A stretch of DNA of 64,000 bases from Streptomyces sp. NBC_01754 (GTDB taxonomy: Bacteria; Actinomycetota; Actinomycetes; Streptomycetales; Streptomycetaceae), in NCBI RefSeq assembly GCF_035918015.1, contig NZ_CP109132.1, positions 2,232,001 through 2,296,000 on the forward strand, read 5' to 3'. This document shows, piece after piece, positions 55,090 through 64,000 of the stretch (positions within the stretch are counted from its first letter, which is position 1; every line of letters starts with the position of its first letter). The position numbers and the translations under genes were made by a program. The notes beneath the pieces were generated by a model, which did no database searches, had not been told where the DNA came from, and saw only the letters and a list, made by a program, of their open reading frames with translations.

Positions 55090-58000
55090 ATGACCAAGGA
55101 ATCCCCCAGCTCCATACCCGGGGCCAGACGCGCGGCACGTATGGCGGCCGCCGCCGGACTGGCGGCCGCGCTGGCCGCCACCGGCGCCGCCCCGGCCTTC
55201 GCCACCGACGACCCGGCCTCCGTCCCCGTCAAGCCGGCCGCCGCCGGCGACACGGGCGACAAGCTCGGTGCGGCCGACGCCGATCTGCTGGCGAAGGCCC
55301 AGGCCAAGGGCGAGAAGAACATCACGATGATGGTCGCCACCACGCCCGGCGCGACCCAGCAGGTCGTCAAGCAGCTGGACGCCGTCAAGGGGTCCGTGAT
55401 GGGCCGGACGTACGACAAGCTCGGCTACGTCCGGGCGACCGTGCCGACCTCGACGGCCGAGGCCACCATCACGGCGGCGCAGAAGCTGTCGAGCGTCCAC
55501 GGCATCGATCTCAAGCAGGAGATCAAGCTGGACGACCCGTCACCGAGGGCCGACCAGGTCGCGGGCGTCAAACAGCTCAAGGCCACCGGCAGTCACCCGG
55601 CGCCGGACAAGAAGACCAAGGCGAAGAACCCGTACAACCCGTCCTTCGAGACGGGCGCCGTCGACTTCGTGAAGAAGAACCCGAAGGCCGACGGCCGCGG
55701 CATCACCATCGGGATCCTGGACTCCGGTGTGGACGTCGCCCACCCCGCGCTCCAGAAGACCACCACCGGCGAGCGCAAGATCGTCGACTGGGTCACCGCC
55801 ACCGACCCGGTCAGCGACGGCGACGGCACCTGGCTGCGGATGAGCACCACGGTGACCGGCCCGACCTTCACCGCCGGGGGCCGCACCTACACGGCGCCCA
55901 AGGGCACCTACAAGCTCCAGCTCTTCGCCGAGGCCGCCACCATGGGCGGCGACATGGCCGGGGACCTCAACCGGGACGGCGACACCACCGACGTGTGGGC
56001 CGTGCTGTACGACCCGGTCAAGAACACCGTCCGCGTGGACCTGGACAACGACGCGAACTTCAAGAACGACGCCGTGATGAAGCCGTACAAGGACGGCCAC
56101 CAGATCGGCTACTTCGGCAAGGACAACCCGAGGACCGAGGTCGCCGAGCGCATCCCGTTCGTCGTCGAGACCCGTAAGGACGTCGTCTACAACGCGGCCG
56201 GCGACAAGGCCGACTACGTCAACATCGGCGTCATCGAGGGCGAGCACGGCACGCACGTCGCGGGCATCACCGCGGCCAACAGCCTGTTCGGCGGCAAGAT
56301 GAACGGCGCGGCGCCCGGCGCCAAGATCGTCTCCTCGCGCGCCTGCACCTGGTCCGGCGGCTGCACCAACATCGCCCTGACCGAGGGCATGATCGACCTC
56401 GTGGTGAACCGCGGCGTCGACGTCGTCAACATGTCGATCGGCGGTCTGCCGCCGCTCAACGACGGCAACAACGCCCGCGCCGAGCTCTACAAGCGGCTCG
56501 TCGACATCTACGGCGTCCAGCTGGTCATCTCGGCCGGCAACGACGGCCCGGGTCTGAACACCATCGGTGACCCCGGCCTCGCCGACCACGTCATCTCGGT
56601 GGGCGCGTCCATCTCCAAGGAGACCTGGGCGGCCAACTACGGCTCGAACGTCACCAAGAAGTACGACATGCTGCCCTTCTCCTCGCGCGGTCCGCGTGAG
56701 GACGGCGGCTTCGCGCCGATCCTGACGGCCCCCGGTGCCGCGATCAACACCACGCCGACCTGGCTGCCCGGCGGTCCGGTCAAGGAGGCCGGCTACTCGC
56801 TGCCGGCCGGCTACTCCATGCTCCAGGGCACCTCGATGTCCTCGCCGCAGGCCGCGGGAGCGACGGCACTGCTGCTGTCCGCCGCGAAGCAGAAGCACAT
56901 CGAGCTGCCCCCGGCCGATCTGCGGACCGCGCTGACCAGCACCGCCTCGCACATCAAGGACGTGCCCGCGCACGCCCAGGGCGCCGGTCTGATCGACATC
57001 GTCGCCGCCTGGAAGCAGATCAAGAAGAACGGCTCCCCGGCGCACGAGTACACGGTGAAGGCCCCGGTCGACACCGCGATCGACTTCGCGCTGAAGACCC
57101 CGGGCTTCGGCACCGGCCTGTACGACCGCGAGGGCGGCCTGAAGGCCGGCCAGAAGAAGACGTACGACGTCGTCATCACCCGCACCACGGGCCCGGACAA
57201 GGCCGTGAAGCACAAGCTGTCCTGGAAGAACAACGACGGCACCTTCAAGCTGACCGGTTCCAAGACGGTCTCGCTGCCGCTCGACGAGCCGGTGACCGTC
57301 AAGGTCCAGGCGAAGACCGGCAGCGCGGGCGTGCACAGCGCGATCCTCCAGGTCGACGACAAGAAGACCAAGGGCGTCGACCACCAGATCCTCTCCACGG
57401 TCGTCGTCGCCAAGGAGCTGGTGGCTCCGGGCTACGCGTTCAAGGCCTCGGGTTCGGTGCAGCGCAACGGCACCACCTCGTACTTCCTGACCGTCCCCGA
57501 GGGCGCCAAGACCCTCGAGGTCGCGATGAGCGCCCTGCGCTCGGGCAGCCAGACGCGGTTCATCTCCATCCACCCCTACGGGGTCCCGGTGGACAACACC
57601 TCCACCGTCAACTGCTACCCGAACTACGAGAACCCGGCCAACACCTGCCGCCCGGACGTGCGCTCCTACGAGGACCCGGAGCCCGGCCTCTGGGAGATCG
57701 AGGTCGAGGCGCGCCGTACGTCGCCGCTGCTGGACAACCCGTACAAGCTGGACGTCGCGCTGCTGGGCGCCACCTTCGACCCGGCGGTGCGCAGCATCGC
57801 CGAGGCGAAGATCGGCACCCCGGCGGCGGTGGACTGGACGGTCACCAACGACGCCGGTGAGCTGGAGGGCACGCTGAAGGGCGGCTCCCTGGGGTCGGCC
57901 GACGTCGATCGCCCGTCGATCTCCACCGGCGACGAGTACACCCGGACGGTCACCATCGGCGAGGGTGTCGAGAAGCTGGACATCGCCATCGGCAACACGG

Positions 58001-58392
58001 TGGACGCCAACGCCGACCTCGACCTGTACATCTTCAAGGGCGACACCCAGGTCGGCGCCTCGACGACGGCGGGCTCGGAGGAGTCGGTCAGCCTGGCGAA
58101 GCCGGCCGCCGGCACGTACACCGTCCTCGTCCACGGCTACTCGGTCCCCGCCGGGACCACGGAGTACGACTACCGCGACGTGTACTACTCCGCGTCGCTC
58201 GGTGAGATCAAGGTCGACGAGTCGACGGCCGTGAACCTGGCCAACGGCGCCTCCGCCCAGGTCGGCGCCGAGGTCCTGGTCGCCGGGGCGGCTCCCGAGG
58301 GCCGCCAGTTCTTCGGCGAGGTCCGGCTGGTGAACGCGCGGGGCACCGCGGCGGGCACCGGCAGCGTCGTGATCGAGAAGGTCACGCCGTGA
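55090..58392 (+). CDS. Secreted subtilisin-like protease (S8) with PPC domain, 1100 aa
   Basis: Extracellular Ser protease. The signal peptide (RRAARMAAAAGLAAALAATG, cleaved near AFA-TDD) is followed by a propeptide. Catalytic residues are Asp about 212 (GILDSGVD), His about 386 (EHGTHVAG) and Ser about 583 (GTSMSSPQAAG). The insert of about 170 residues between Asp and His is large. The C-terminal half contains beta domains and a pre-peptidase C-terminal-like domain (ANADLDLYIFKGDTQVG). ATG 55090 has AGGG 6 bases upstream and is preferred over ATG 55084. It is a single-gene transcript. Confidence 0.93.
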   Translation: MTKESPSSIPGARRAARMAAAAGLAAALAATGAAPAFATDDPASVPVKPAAAGDTGDKLGAADADLLAKAQAKGEKNITMMVATTPGATQQVVKQLDAVKGSVMGRTYDKLGYVRATVPTSTAEATITAAQKLSSVHGIDLKQEIKLDDPSPRADQVAGVKQLKATGSHPAPDKKTKAKNPYNPSFETGAVDFVKKNPKADGRGITIGILDSGVDVAHPALQKTTTGERKIVDWVTATDPVSDGDGTWLRMSTTVTGPTFTAGGRTYTAPKGTYKLQLFAEAATMGGDMAGDLNRDGDTTDVWAVLYDPVKNTVRVDLDNDANFKNDAVMKPYKDGHQIGYFGKDNPRTEVAERIPFVVETRKDVVYNAAGDKADYVNIGVIEGEHGTHVAGITAANSLFGGKMNGAAPGAKIVSSRACTWSGGCTNIALTEGMIDLVVNRGVDVVNMSIGGLPPLNDGNNARAELYKRLVDIYGVQLVISAGNDGPGLNTIGDPGLADHVISVGASISKETWAANYGSNVTKKYDMLPFSSRGPREDGGFAPILTAPGAAINTTPTWLPGGPVKEAGYSLPAGYSMLQGTSMSSPQAAGATALLLSAAKQKHIELPPADLRTALTSTASHIKDVPAHAQGAGLIDIVAAWKQIKKNGSPAHEYTVKAPVDTAIDFALKTPGFGTGLYDREGGLKAGQKKTYDVVITRTTGPDKAVKHKLSWKNNDGTFKLTGSKTVSLPLDEPVTVKVQAKTGSAGVHSAILQVDDKKTKGVDHQILSTVVVAKELVAPGYAFKASGSVQRNGTTSYFLTVPEGAKTLEVAMSALRSGSQTRFISIHPYGVPVDNTSTVNCYPNYENPANTCRPDVRSYEDPEPGLWEIEVEARRTSPLLDNPYKLDVALLGATFDPAVRSIAEAKIGTPAAVDWTVTNDAGELEGTLKGGSLGSADVDRPSISTGDEYTRTVTIGEGVEKLDIAIGNTVDANADLDLYIFKGDTQVGASTTAGSEESVSLAKPAAGTYTVLVHGYSVPAGTTEYDYRDVYYSASLGEIKVDESTAVNLANGASAQVGAEVLVAGAAPEGRQFFGEVRLVNARGTAAGTGSVVIEKVTP

Positions 58393-58431
58393 CGGCACCG
58401 TGCTGACGGTGTGATCCCCGCGACACACGAC

Positions 58432-58473
58432 GGCTGTGGGGCGGGCGCCCGCAAGGGCTCCCGCCCCACAGCC
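58432..58473 (+). terminator. Subtilase gene terminator
   Basis: 14-bp stem (58432-58445 with 58460-58473) enclosing a smaller inner hairpin. Confidence 0.85.
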
Positions 58474-58579
58474 CTGTCCGCGCCCTGTCCGCGCGCTGTC
58501 CGCCTGCCGGACAATGGATTGGACAAGAAAGCCGTGGACATACGCATCATGGACCGGCATCGTGCCTGTTCGTTCATGA

Positions 58580-59620
<1,041 letters not shown>

Positions 59621-59648
59621 TCCGTCCGTACGCGTACGCCTCGCGCCT

Positions 59649-59688
59649 CGAAGGGGCGGCCCCGGTTCCTCCGGCGGCCGCCCCTTCG
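59649..59688 (+). terminator. asd terminator
   Basis: 13-bp perfect stem (59649-59661 with 59676-59688), about 30 bases past the stop. Confidence 0.8.
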
Positions 59689-59819
59689 GCGCGCGGGCCG
59701 CGTGGGAGGCCGGATGCCCGCGCGGCGCTGTACCGGGTCCGGCGGAAAACGGACATCGCGCTGGGCATACCCCACGTGGAAGGATGCGGGGAAACGTCAC
59801 AGATCAAGGAGATGACCGC

Positions 59820-62396
59820 GTGCCTGGCACGAATCTGACCCGCGAAGAGGCACAGGAGCGGGCGCGCCTGCTGACCGTGGACGCGTACGAGATCGATCTC
59901 GACCTCTCCGGAGCGCAGGAGGGCGGCACCTACCGGTCCGTCACCACCGTGCGCTTCGACTCCGCCGAAGACGGTGCGGAGACCTTCATCGACCTGGTCG
60001 CCCCGGCGGTGCACGACGTCGTGCTGAACGGCGAGGCGCTCGACGTGGCCGCCGTCTTCCGCGACTCGCGCATCGCGCTGGCACCTCTGAAGGCCGGTGC
60101 CAACGAGCTGAAGGTCGTCGCCGACTGCTCGTACACCAACACCGGTGAGGGCCTGCACCGGTTCGTCGACCCGGTCGACGAGCAGGCCTACCTCTACACC
60201 CAGTTCGAGGTACCGGACGCCCGGCGGGTGTTCGCCAGCTTCGAGCAGCCCAACCTGAAGGCCGCCTTCCGCTTCACCGTGAAGGCGCCGGCCGGCTGGA
60301 CCGTGATCTCCAACTCGCCGACGCCCGAGCCGGTGGACGACGTCTGGTCCTTCGAGCCCACACCGCGCATCTCCACCTACGTCACGGCCCTGATCGCCGG
60401 CCCGTACCACGCGGTGCACAGCACCTACGAGAAGGACGGCCAGGTGGTGCCGCTGGGCATCTACTGCCGTCCCTCGCTCGCCGAGTTCCTCGACGCGGAC
60501 GACATCTTCGCGGTCACCCGGCAGGGCTTCGACTGGTTCCAGGAGAAGTTCGACTACCCCTACCCGTTCGCCAAGTACGACCAGCTCTTCGTACCCGAGT
60601 TCAACGCGGGCGCGATGGAGAACGCGGGCGCGGTCACCATCCGCGACCAGTACGTCTTCCGCTCGAAGGTGACGGACGCGGCGTACGAGGTGCGGGCCGC
60701 GACGATCCTCCACGAGCTGGCCCACATGTGGTTCGGCGACCTGGTCACCATGGAGTGGTGGGACGACCTGTGGCTGAACGAGTCGTTCGCCACGTTCGCC
60801 GAGGCGGCCTGCCAGGCGTACGCCGAGGGCTCGAAGTGGCCGCACTCCTGGACCACCTTCGCCAACTCGATGAAGACGTGGGCCTACCGCCAGGACCAGC
60901 TGCCCTCGACGCACCCGATCATGGCGGACATCCGTGATCTGGACGACGTCCTGGTCAACTTCGACGGGATCACGTACGCCAAGGGCGCCTCGGTGCTCAA
61001 GCAGCTCGTGGCGTACGTCGGCATGGACGAGTTCTTCAAGGGCGTGCAGGCGTACTTCAAGGCGCACGCCTACGGCAACACACGCCTGGCGGATCTGCTC
61101 GGCGCCCTCGAGGAGACCTCGGGCCGGGACCTGAAGGCCTGGTCGAAGGCGTGGCTGGAGACGGCCGGGATCAACGTCCTGCGCCCGGAGATCGAGACGG
61201 ACGAGGCGGGCCACCTCACCTCCGTCACCGTCCTCCAGGAGGCCCCGGCACTGCCCGCGGGGGCCAAGGGCGAACCGACGCTGCGTCCGCACCGGATCGC
61301 GATCGGCTTCTACGACCTGGACGGCGAGGGCCGGCTCGTCCGTACGAACCGGATCGAGCTGGACGTCGACGGCGAGAGCACCGCCGTCCCGCTCCCCGCC
61401 GGCACGGCGCGCCCGGCGGTGCTCCTGCTCAACGACGACGACCTCTCGTACGCCAAGGTCCGGCTCGACGAGGAGTCCCTGCGGACCGTCACCGAGCACC
61501 TGGGCGACTTCACCGAGTCCCTGCCGCGTGCCCTGTGCTGGGCGTCCGCCTGGGACATGACCCGTGACGGGGAGCTCGCCACCCGCGACTACCTGGAGCT
61601 GGTCCTCTCGGGCATCGGCAAGGAGTCCGACATCGGTGTCGTCCAGTCCCTGCACCGCCAGGTGAAGCTGGCAGTGGACCAGTACACGGCGCCGGAGTGG
61701 CGTGAGACGGGTCTGGCCCGGTGGACGGAGGCGACGCTGGCGCACCTGCGCGCGGCGGAGCCGGGCAGCGACCACCAGCTGGCCTGGGCCCGCGCCTTCG
61801 CGGCGACGGCCCGCACCCCGCTCCAGCTGGACCTGCTCCAGGCCCTGCTGAACGGCACCGAGGAGATCGAGGGCCTGGCCGTCGACACGGAGCTGCGCTG
61901 GGCGTTCGTGCAGCGGCTGGCCGCGTCGGGGCTGCTGGACGAGGAGGAGATCGCCGCCGAGTCCGAGCGCGACCGCACGGCGGCCGGCGAGCGCCACGCG
62001 GCCCATGCCCGGGCGGCCCAGCCGTCCGAGGAGGCGAAGGCCCAGGCGTGGGCCTCGGTCGTCGAGTCGGACAAGCTGCCCAACTCCCTCCAGGAGTCGG
62101 TCATCGACGGTTTCGTGCAGAGCGACCAGCGTGAGCTGCTCGCGCCGTACACGGAGAAGTTCTTCGCGGCGGTCAAGGACGTCTGGGACGCACGGAGCCA
62201 CGAGATGGCACAGCAGATCGCGGTCGGCCTGTACCCGGCCCTCCAGGTCACCCAGGAGACCCTGGACGCCACGGACGCCTGGCTGGAGTCGGCCCGGCCG
62301 AGCGCCGCGCTGCGCCGGCTGGTCTCGGAGTCCCGGTCGGGCGTGGAACGCGCGCTGAAGGCCCAGGCGGCGGACGCGGCGGCGGCTTCCGCGTAG
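59820..62396 (+). CDS. pepN: Aminopeptidase N, second copy, 858 aa
   Basis: M1 zinc aminopeptidase with NAGAMENAGAVTI, HELAHMWFGDL and WLNESFATF (HExxH-18-E). It is a clear paralogue of the copy at 51118, with shared blocks such as DYPYPF and LPSTHPI. GTG 59820 follows AAGGAG by 8 bases; the earlier reading from 59784 has no site. It is probably monocistronic. Confidence 0.96.
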   Translation: MPGTNLTREEAQERARLLTVDAYEIDLDLSGAQEGGTYRSVTTVRFDSAEDGAETFIDLVAPAVHDVVLNGEALDVAAVFRDSRIALAPLKAGANELKVVADCSYTNTGEGLHRFVDPVDEQAYLYTQFEVPDARRVFASFEQPNLKAAFRFTVKAPAGWTVISNSPTPEPVDDVWSFEPTPRISTYVTALIAGPYHAVHSTYEKDGQVVPLGIYCRPSLAEFLDADDIFAVTRQGFDWFQEKFDYPYPFAKYDQLFVPEFNAGAMENAGAVTIRDQYVFRSKVTDAAYEVRAATILHELAHMWFGDLVTMEWWDDLWLNESFATFAEAACQAYAEGSKWPHSWTTFANSMKTWAYRQDQLPSTHPIMADIRDLDDVLVNFDGITYAKGASVLKQLVAYVGMDEFFKGVQAYFKAHAYGNTRLADLLGALEETSGRDLKAWSKAWLETAGINVLRPEIETDEAGHLTSVTVLQEAPALPAGAKGEPTLRPHRIAIGFYDLDGEGRLVRTNRIELDVDGESTAVPLPAGTARPAVLLLNDDDLSYAKVRLDEESLRTVTEHLGDFTESLPRALCWASAWDMTRDGELATRDYLELVLSGIGKESDIGVVQSLHRQVKLAVDQYTAPEWRETGLARWTEATLAHLRAAEPGSDHQLAWARAFAATARTPLQLDLLQALLNGTEEIEGLAVDTELRWAFVQRLAASGLLDEEEIAAESERDRTAAGERHAAHARAAQPSEEAKAQAWASVVESDKLPNSLQESVIDGFVQSDQRELLAPYTEKFFAAVKDVWDARSHEMAQQIAVGLYPALQVTQETLDATDAWLESARPSAALRRLVSESRSGVERALKAQAADAAAASA

Positions 62397-62407
62397 CGGT
62401 CCTCCGC

Positions 62408-62454
62408 ACGTACGCAGGGGGCGCCTCCGGCCCGGGGGCGCCCCCTGCGTACGT
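62408..62454. terminator. Bidirectional terminator, pepN2 / HATPase gene
   Basis: 18-bp perfect stem (62408-62425 with 62437-62454), 11-base loop. It reaches the last base of the convergent HATPase stop codon. Confidence 0.9.
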
Positions 62455-62933
62455 CACCGCCCGGCCCGCCCTTGGCCGGTCCCGCCCTTCGTACGGTCCG
62501 GCGCGCCGGGTACGGCCACCTCGGCCCATACGGTCTTCCCCGGGCCGAGTCGGCCGGTCACACCCCACCGTGTGGCGAGCGCGCCGACGAGGACGAGACC
62601 GCGCCCCATCCCGTCGGGCCCCCCACGCGCCCTTTCGACCGGCATACCGGGGTGGGTGTCCGACACCTCGATCCGTACACGCGCCGTCCCCCGCTCGTAC
62701 ACGACCCCGAGCGCGAAGTCCCGACCGGCGACCCGGCCGTGCAGCACGGCGTTGGCCGCCAGTTCCGCCGTGACCAGGGCGACGGTGTCCGATGCCTGGG
62801 TGCCGTAGGAAACGCCCCACGCGTCGAGTCGCTGCACGGCCAGGTACCGCGCGAGCCTCGCCCCGCGCCGGGTGGCGGAGAACCGCTGGGTGAACGTGAG
62901 GACGGGGGCGGGCGCTTCGGCCGGTGATGTCAT
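62454..62933 (-). CDS. HATPase-type regulatory protein (anti-sigma-factor-kinase-like), 159 aa
   Basis: Stand-alone GHKL ATPase domain. The N-box is AELAANAVLHGR and the G1 box is VSDTHPGMP; GMGRGLVLVGALATRWGV is the G2 region. No other domain is present. Such proteins occur next to XRE-DUF5753 and DUF397 genes in Streptomyces abaA/whiJ-like loci, and this layout is found here. ATG 62933 is the natural start. Confidence 0.85.
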   Translation of the reverse strand: MTSPAEAPAPVLTFTQRFSATRRGARLARYLAVQRLDAWGVSYGTQASDTVALVTAELAANAVLHGRVAGRDFALGVVYERGTARVRIEVSDTHPGMPVERARGGPDGMGRGLVLVGALATRWGVTGRLGPGKTVWAEVAVPGAPDRTKGGTGQGRAGR

Positions 62934-62978
62934 GCGGTCAGGCTTCCGCCGCCCGCCACGGCACCGACAGGTCCGTCG

Positions 62979-63019
62979 CCAGTACAGCACTCGTTGTACT
63001 GGTCCCCGGGGTGTACTGG
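62979..63019. promoter_or_regulatory. TGTACTGG repeats, candidate operator
   Basis: Inverted repeat CCAGTACA-N8-TGTACTGG (62979-62986 and 62995-63002) and a third direct copy of TGTACTGG at 63012-63019. It lies in the divergent promoter region, a fitting place for autoregulation by the XRE protein. Confidence 0.55.
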
Positions 63020-63094
63020 GTGGGTGCGCACCCGTGACTCTGGTGAGCGCCGCGCGTTGCGCCGGGCAGTGACGGGAGAGAGGCGGGTCGGACC

Positions 63095-63922
63095 GTGGCG
63101 GAAAACGGCGGATCAGAGGTCTCGGACGGCCTCAAGACGTTCGGTGTCGTCCTGAAGGTCCTGAGGGACGAGGCGTGTCTGACGCAGGAGGAGTTCGCCG
63201 AGCGGGTCGGATACTCGGTGCACTACGTGGCCAAGATCGAACAGGGGAAACGGTTCCCGCCCACGGACCTGGTCGGCCGCGTCGGTGAGGTGCTGGGCAC
63301 CACGGCCGCGCGCGTTCTCACGGAGGCGGCGAAGAGCCTGACCCGCCGAGCGGGCCTGGCCTCGTGGTTCCGGCACTGGGCGGGCATCGAGGAGGAGGCC
63401 GGCACGCTGTACGCGTACGAATGCCGGGTGGTACCGGGGTTGTTGCAGCCGGAGAGCTACATCCGGGCCGTCCTGGAACGCCAGTTACCACCCGTCACGG
63501 AAGACCAGCTTGAGCAGCAGTCGGCCGCACGCATGGACCGCCAACGCCTGTTGTCGGTACGTCCCACCACCTCGTTCGGCTTCGTCATCGAACAATCTGT
63601 CCTCGAACGGCATCTGGGAGGTGACGAGGTCACCAAGGCGGTTCTCGACCGGCTGCTCGCGGCGGCACTTCAGCGCAACGTCGAGATCCAGATCATGCCG
63701 ACCCTGCACGAGGACCACTACGGATTCGATGGGCCTTTCTATCTGGCGGAAACCTCCGACAACCGCTGGATCGGATACGTGGAAGGGCATAACAGCAGCT
63801 CGCTGCTCTCCAACCCGAAACTCGCGAGTGCCATGCTCCAGCGCTATGGCAAACTGCGCTCACAAGCACTCAGTTGCCAGGCGAGCCGGAGCCTGCTGGA
63901 ACACATGCGAGGAGCGCTATGA
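63095..63922 (+). CDS. XRE-family regulator with DUF5753 domain (WhiJ-like), 275 aa
   Basis: Helix-turn-helix at about residues 15-70 (CLTQEEFAERVGYSVHYVAKIE), then the DUF5753 effector-like domain with WFRHWAGIEEEAGTLYAYEC, VVPGLLQPESYIRAVLE and IQIMPTLHEDHYGFDGPF. It has the WhiJ/AbaA-OrfA architecture that is numerous in Streptomyces. GTG 63095 is the start. Its stop overlaps the next ATG as ATGA. Confidence 0.92.
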   Translation: MAENGGSEVSDGLKTFGVVLKVLRDEACLTQEEFAERVGYSVHYVAKIEQGKRFPPTDLVGRVGEVLGTTAARVLTEAAKSLTRRAGLASWFRHWAGIEEEAGTLYAYECRVVPGLLQPESYIRAVLERQLPPVTEDQLEQQSAARMDRQRLLSVRPTTSFGFVIEQSVLERHLGGDEVTKAVLDRLLAAALQRNVEIQIMPTLHEDHYGFDGPFYLAETSDNRWIGYVEGHNSSSLLSNPKLASAMLQRYGKLRSQALSCQASRSLLEHMRGAL

Positions 63923-64000
63923 GCACCACCGAACTGCACTGGGTCAAGAGCAGCTACAGCGGCGGCGGCGGCGGCAACTGCGTCGAGGTGGCGGCCGCCC
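63919..64000 (+). CDS. DUF397 protein (BldB/WhiJ-partner type), 5' part
   Basis: Begins MSTTELHWVKSSYSGGGGGN and continues CVEVAAA; the WxKSSYS...GNCVEVA pattern is the DUF397 signature. It is translationally coupled to the XRE gene. Small DUF397 proteins are proposed partners or antagonists of the DUF5753 regulators. The window ends after 27 codons. Confidence 0.9.
   Translation, partial: MSTTELHWVKSSYSGGGGGNCVEVAAA

Overview
The window is a GC-rich actinomycete chromosome segment, almost certainly from a Streptomyces or close relative. The evidence is the overall base composition, the gene set (mreBCD with pbp2 and rodA, a clpP1-clpP2-clpX block, two PepN paralogues, an XRE-DUF5753/DUF397 pair with a HATPase) and the frequent GTG starts. 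From ribonuclease E/G to PepN the order of the core genes (rne, ndk, DUF4233, folC, valS, clpX, clpP2, clpP1, tig, Nei-type glycosylase, rpiB, Rv2466c-like, pepN) matches the Mycobacterium tuberculosis block Rv2444c-Rv2467 as I remember it, with Streptomyces-specific genes added.

Layout. 1-4109 (minus): four overlapping genes of a surface-glycan operon (PLP aminotransferase, Gfo/Idh/MocA oxidoreductase, GT4 and GT2 glycosyltransferases; the last runs off the left edge). 4454-8887 (minus): a 1477-residue RNase E/G whose two long tails carry nine copies of a basic KATAPAG-type repeat. 9115-9939: the DUF2344/TIGR03936 protein, probably with a CTG start. 9954-16320: an accessory island separating this protein from its usual radical-SAM partner. 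The island holds a frameshifted IS4-type transposase relic, a coupled trio (lipoprotein, frame-broken DUF1023 hydrolase, ESX-like helical protein), a membrane-anchor remnant and an ISAs1-type transposase relic. 16321-26267 (minus): TIGR03960 radical SAM protein, CYTH-CHAD protein, RodA/Sfr, PBP2, MreD, MreC, MreB. 26557-31701 (minus): ndk, DUF4233, folC, valS. 31840-32883 (plus): a Pro/Gln-rich single-pass membrane protein. 32947-37475 (minus): clpX, clpP2, clpP1, tig, preceded by tRNA-Pro; a divergent tRNA-Gly follows.

38078-50930: a small membrane protein, an acyltransferase-3, a MESH1/SpoT-like HD protein, a CPA2 antiporter, a SpoIIE-type phosphatase, an Eis-like acetyltransferase, a Nei-type glycosylase, RpiB, BioY, an amino-acid permease, a class I glutamine amidotransferase, Fe/Zn-type superoxide dismutase behind a Nur-like palindrome, and an Rv2466c-like thiol protein with CPWA instead of CPWC. 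51118-62396 (plus): PepN1, an AbiEi/DUF559-like protein, a large secreted subtilase, asd and PepN2. 62454-64000: a divergent HATPase / XRE-DUF5753 / DUF397 developmental-regulator locus with repeated TGTACTGG half-sites, cut by the right edge.

How it works together: most of the window is housekeeping (RNA decay and translation, cell-wall elongation, folate and nucleotides, protein quality control). The regions that differ from an ordinary Streptomyces core are the 6.4-kb island, the RNase tails, the broken DUF1023 gene, the solo AbiEi-like gene and the right-edge regulatory locus. I found no CRISPR array, prophage or biosynthetic gene cluster.
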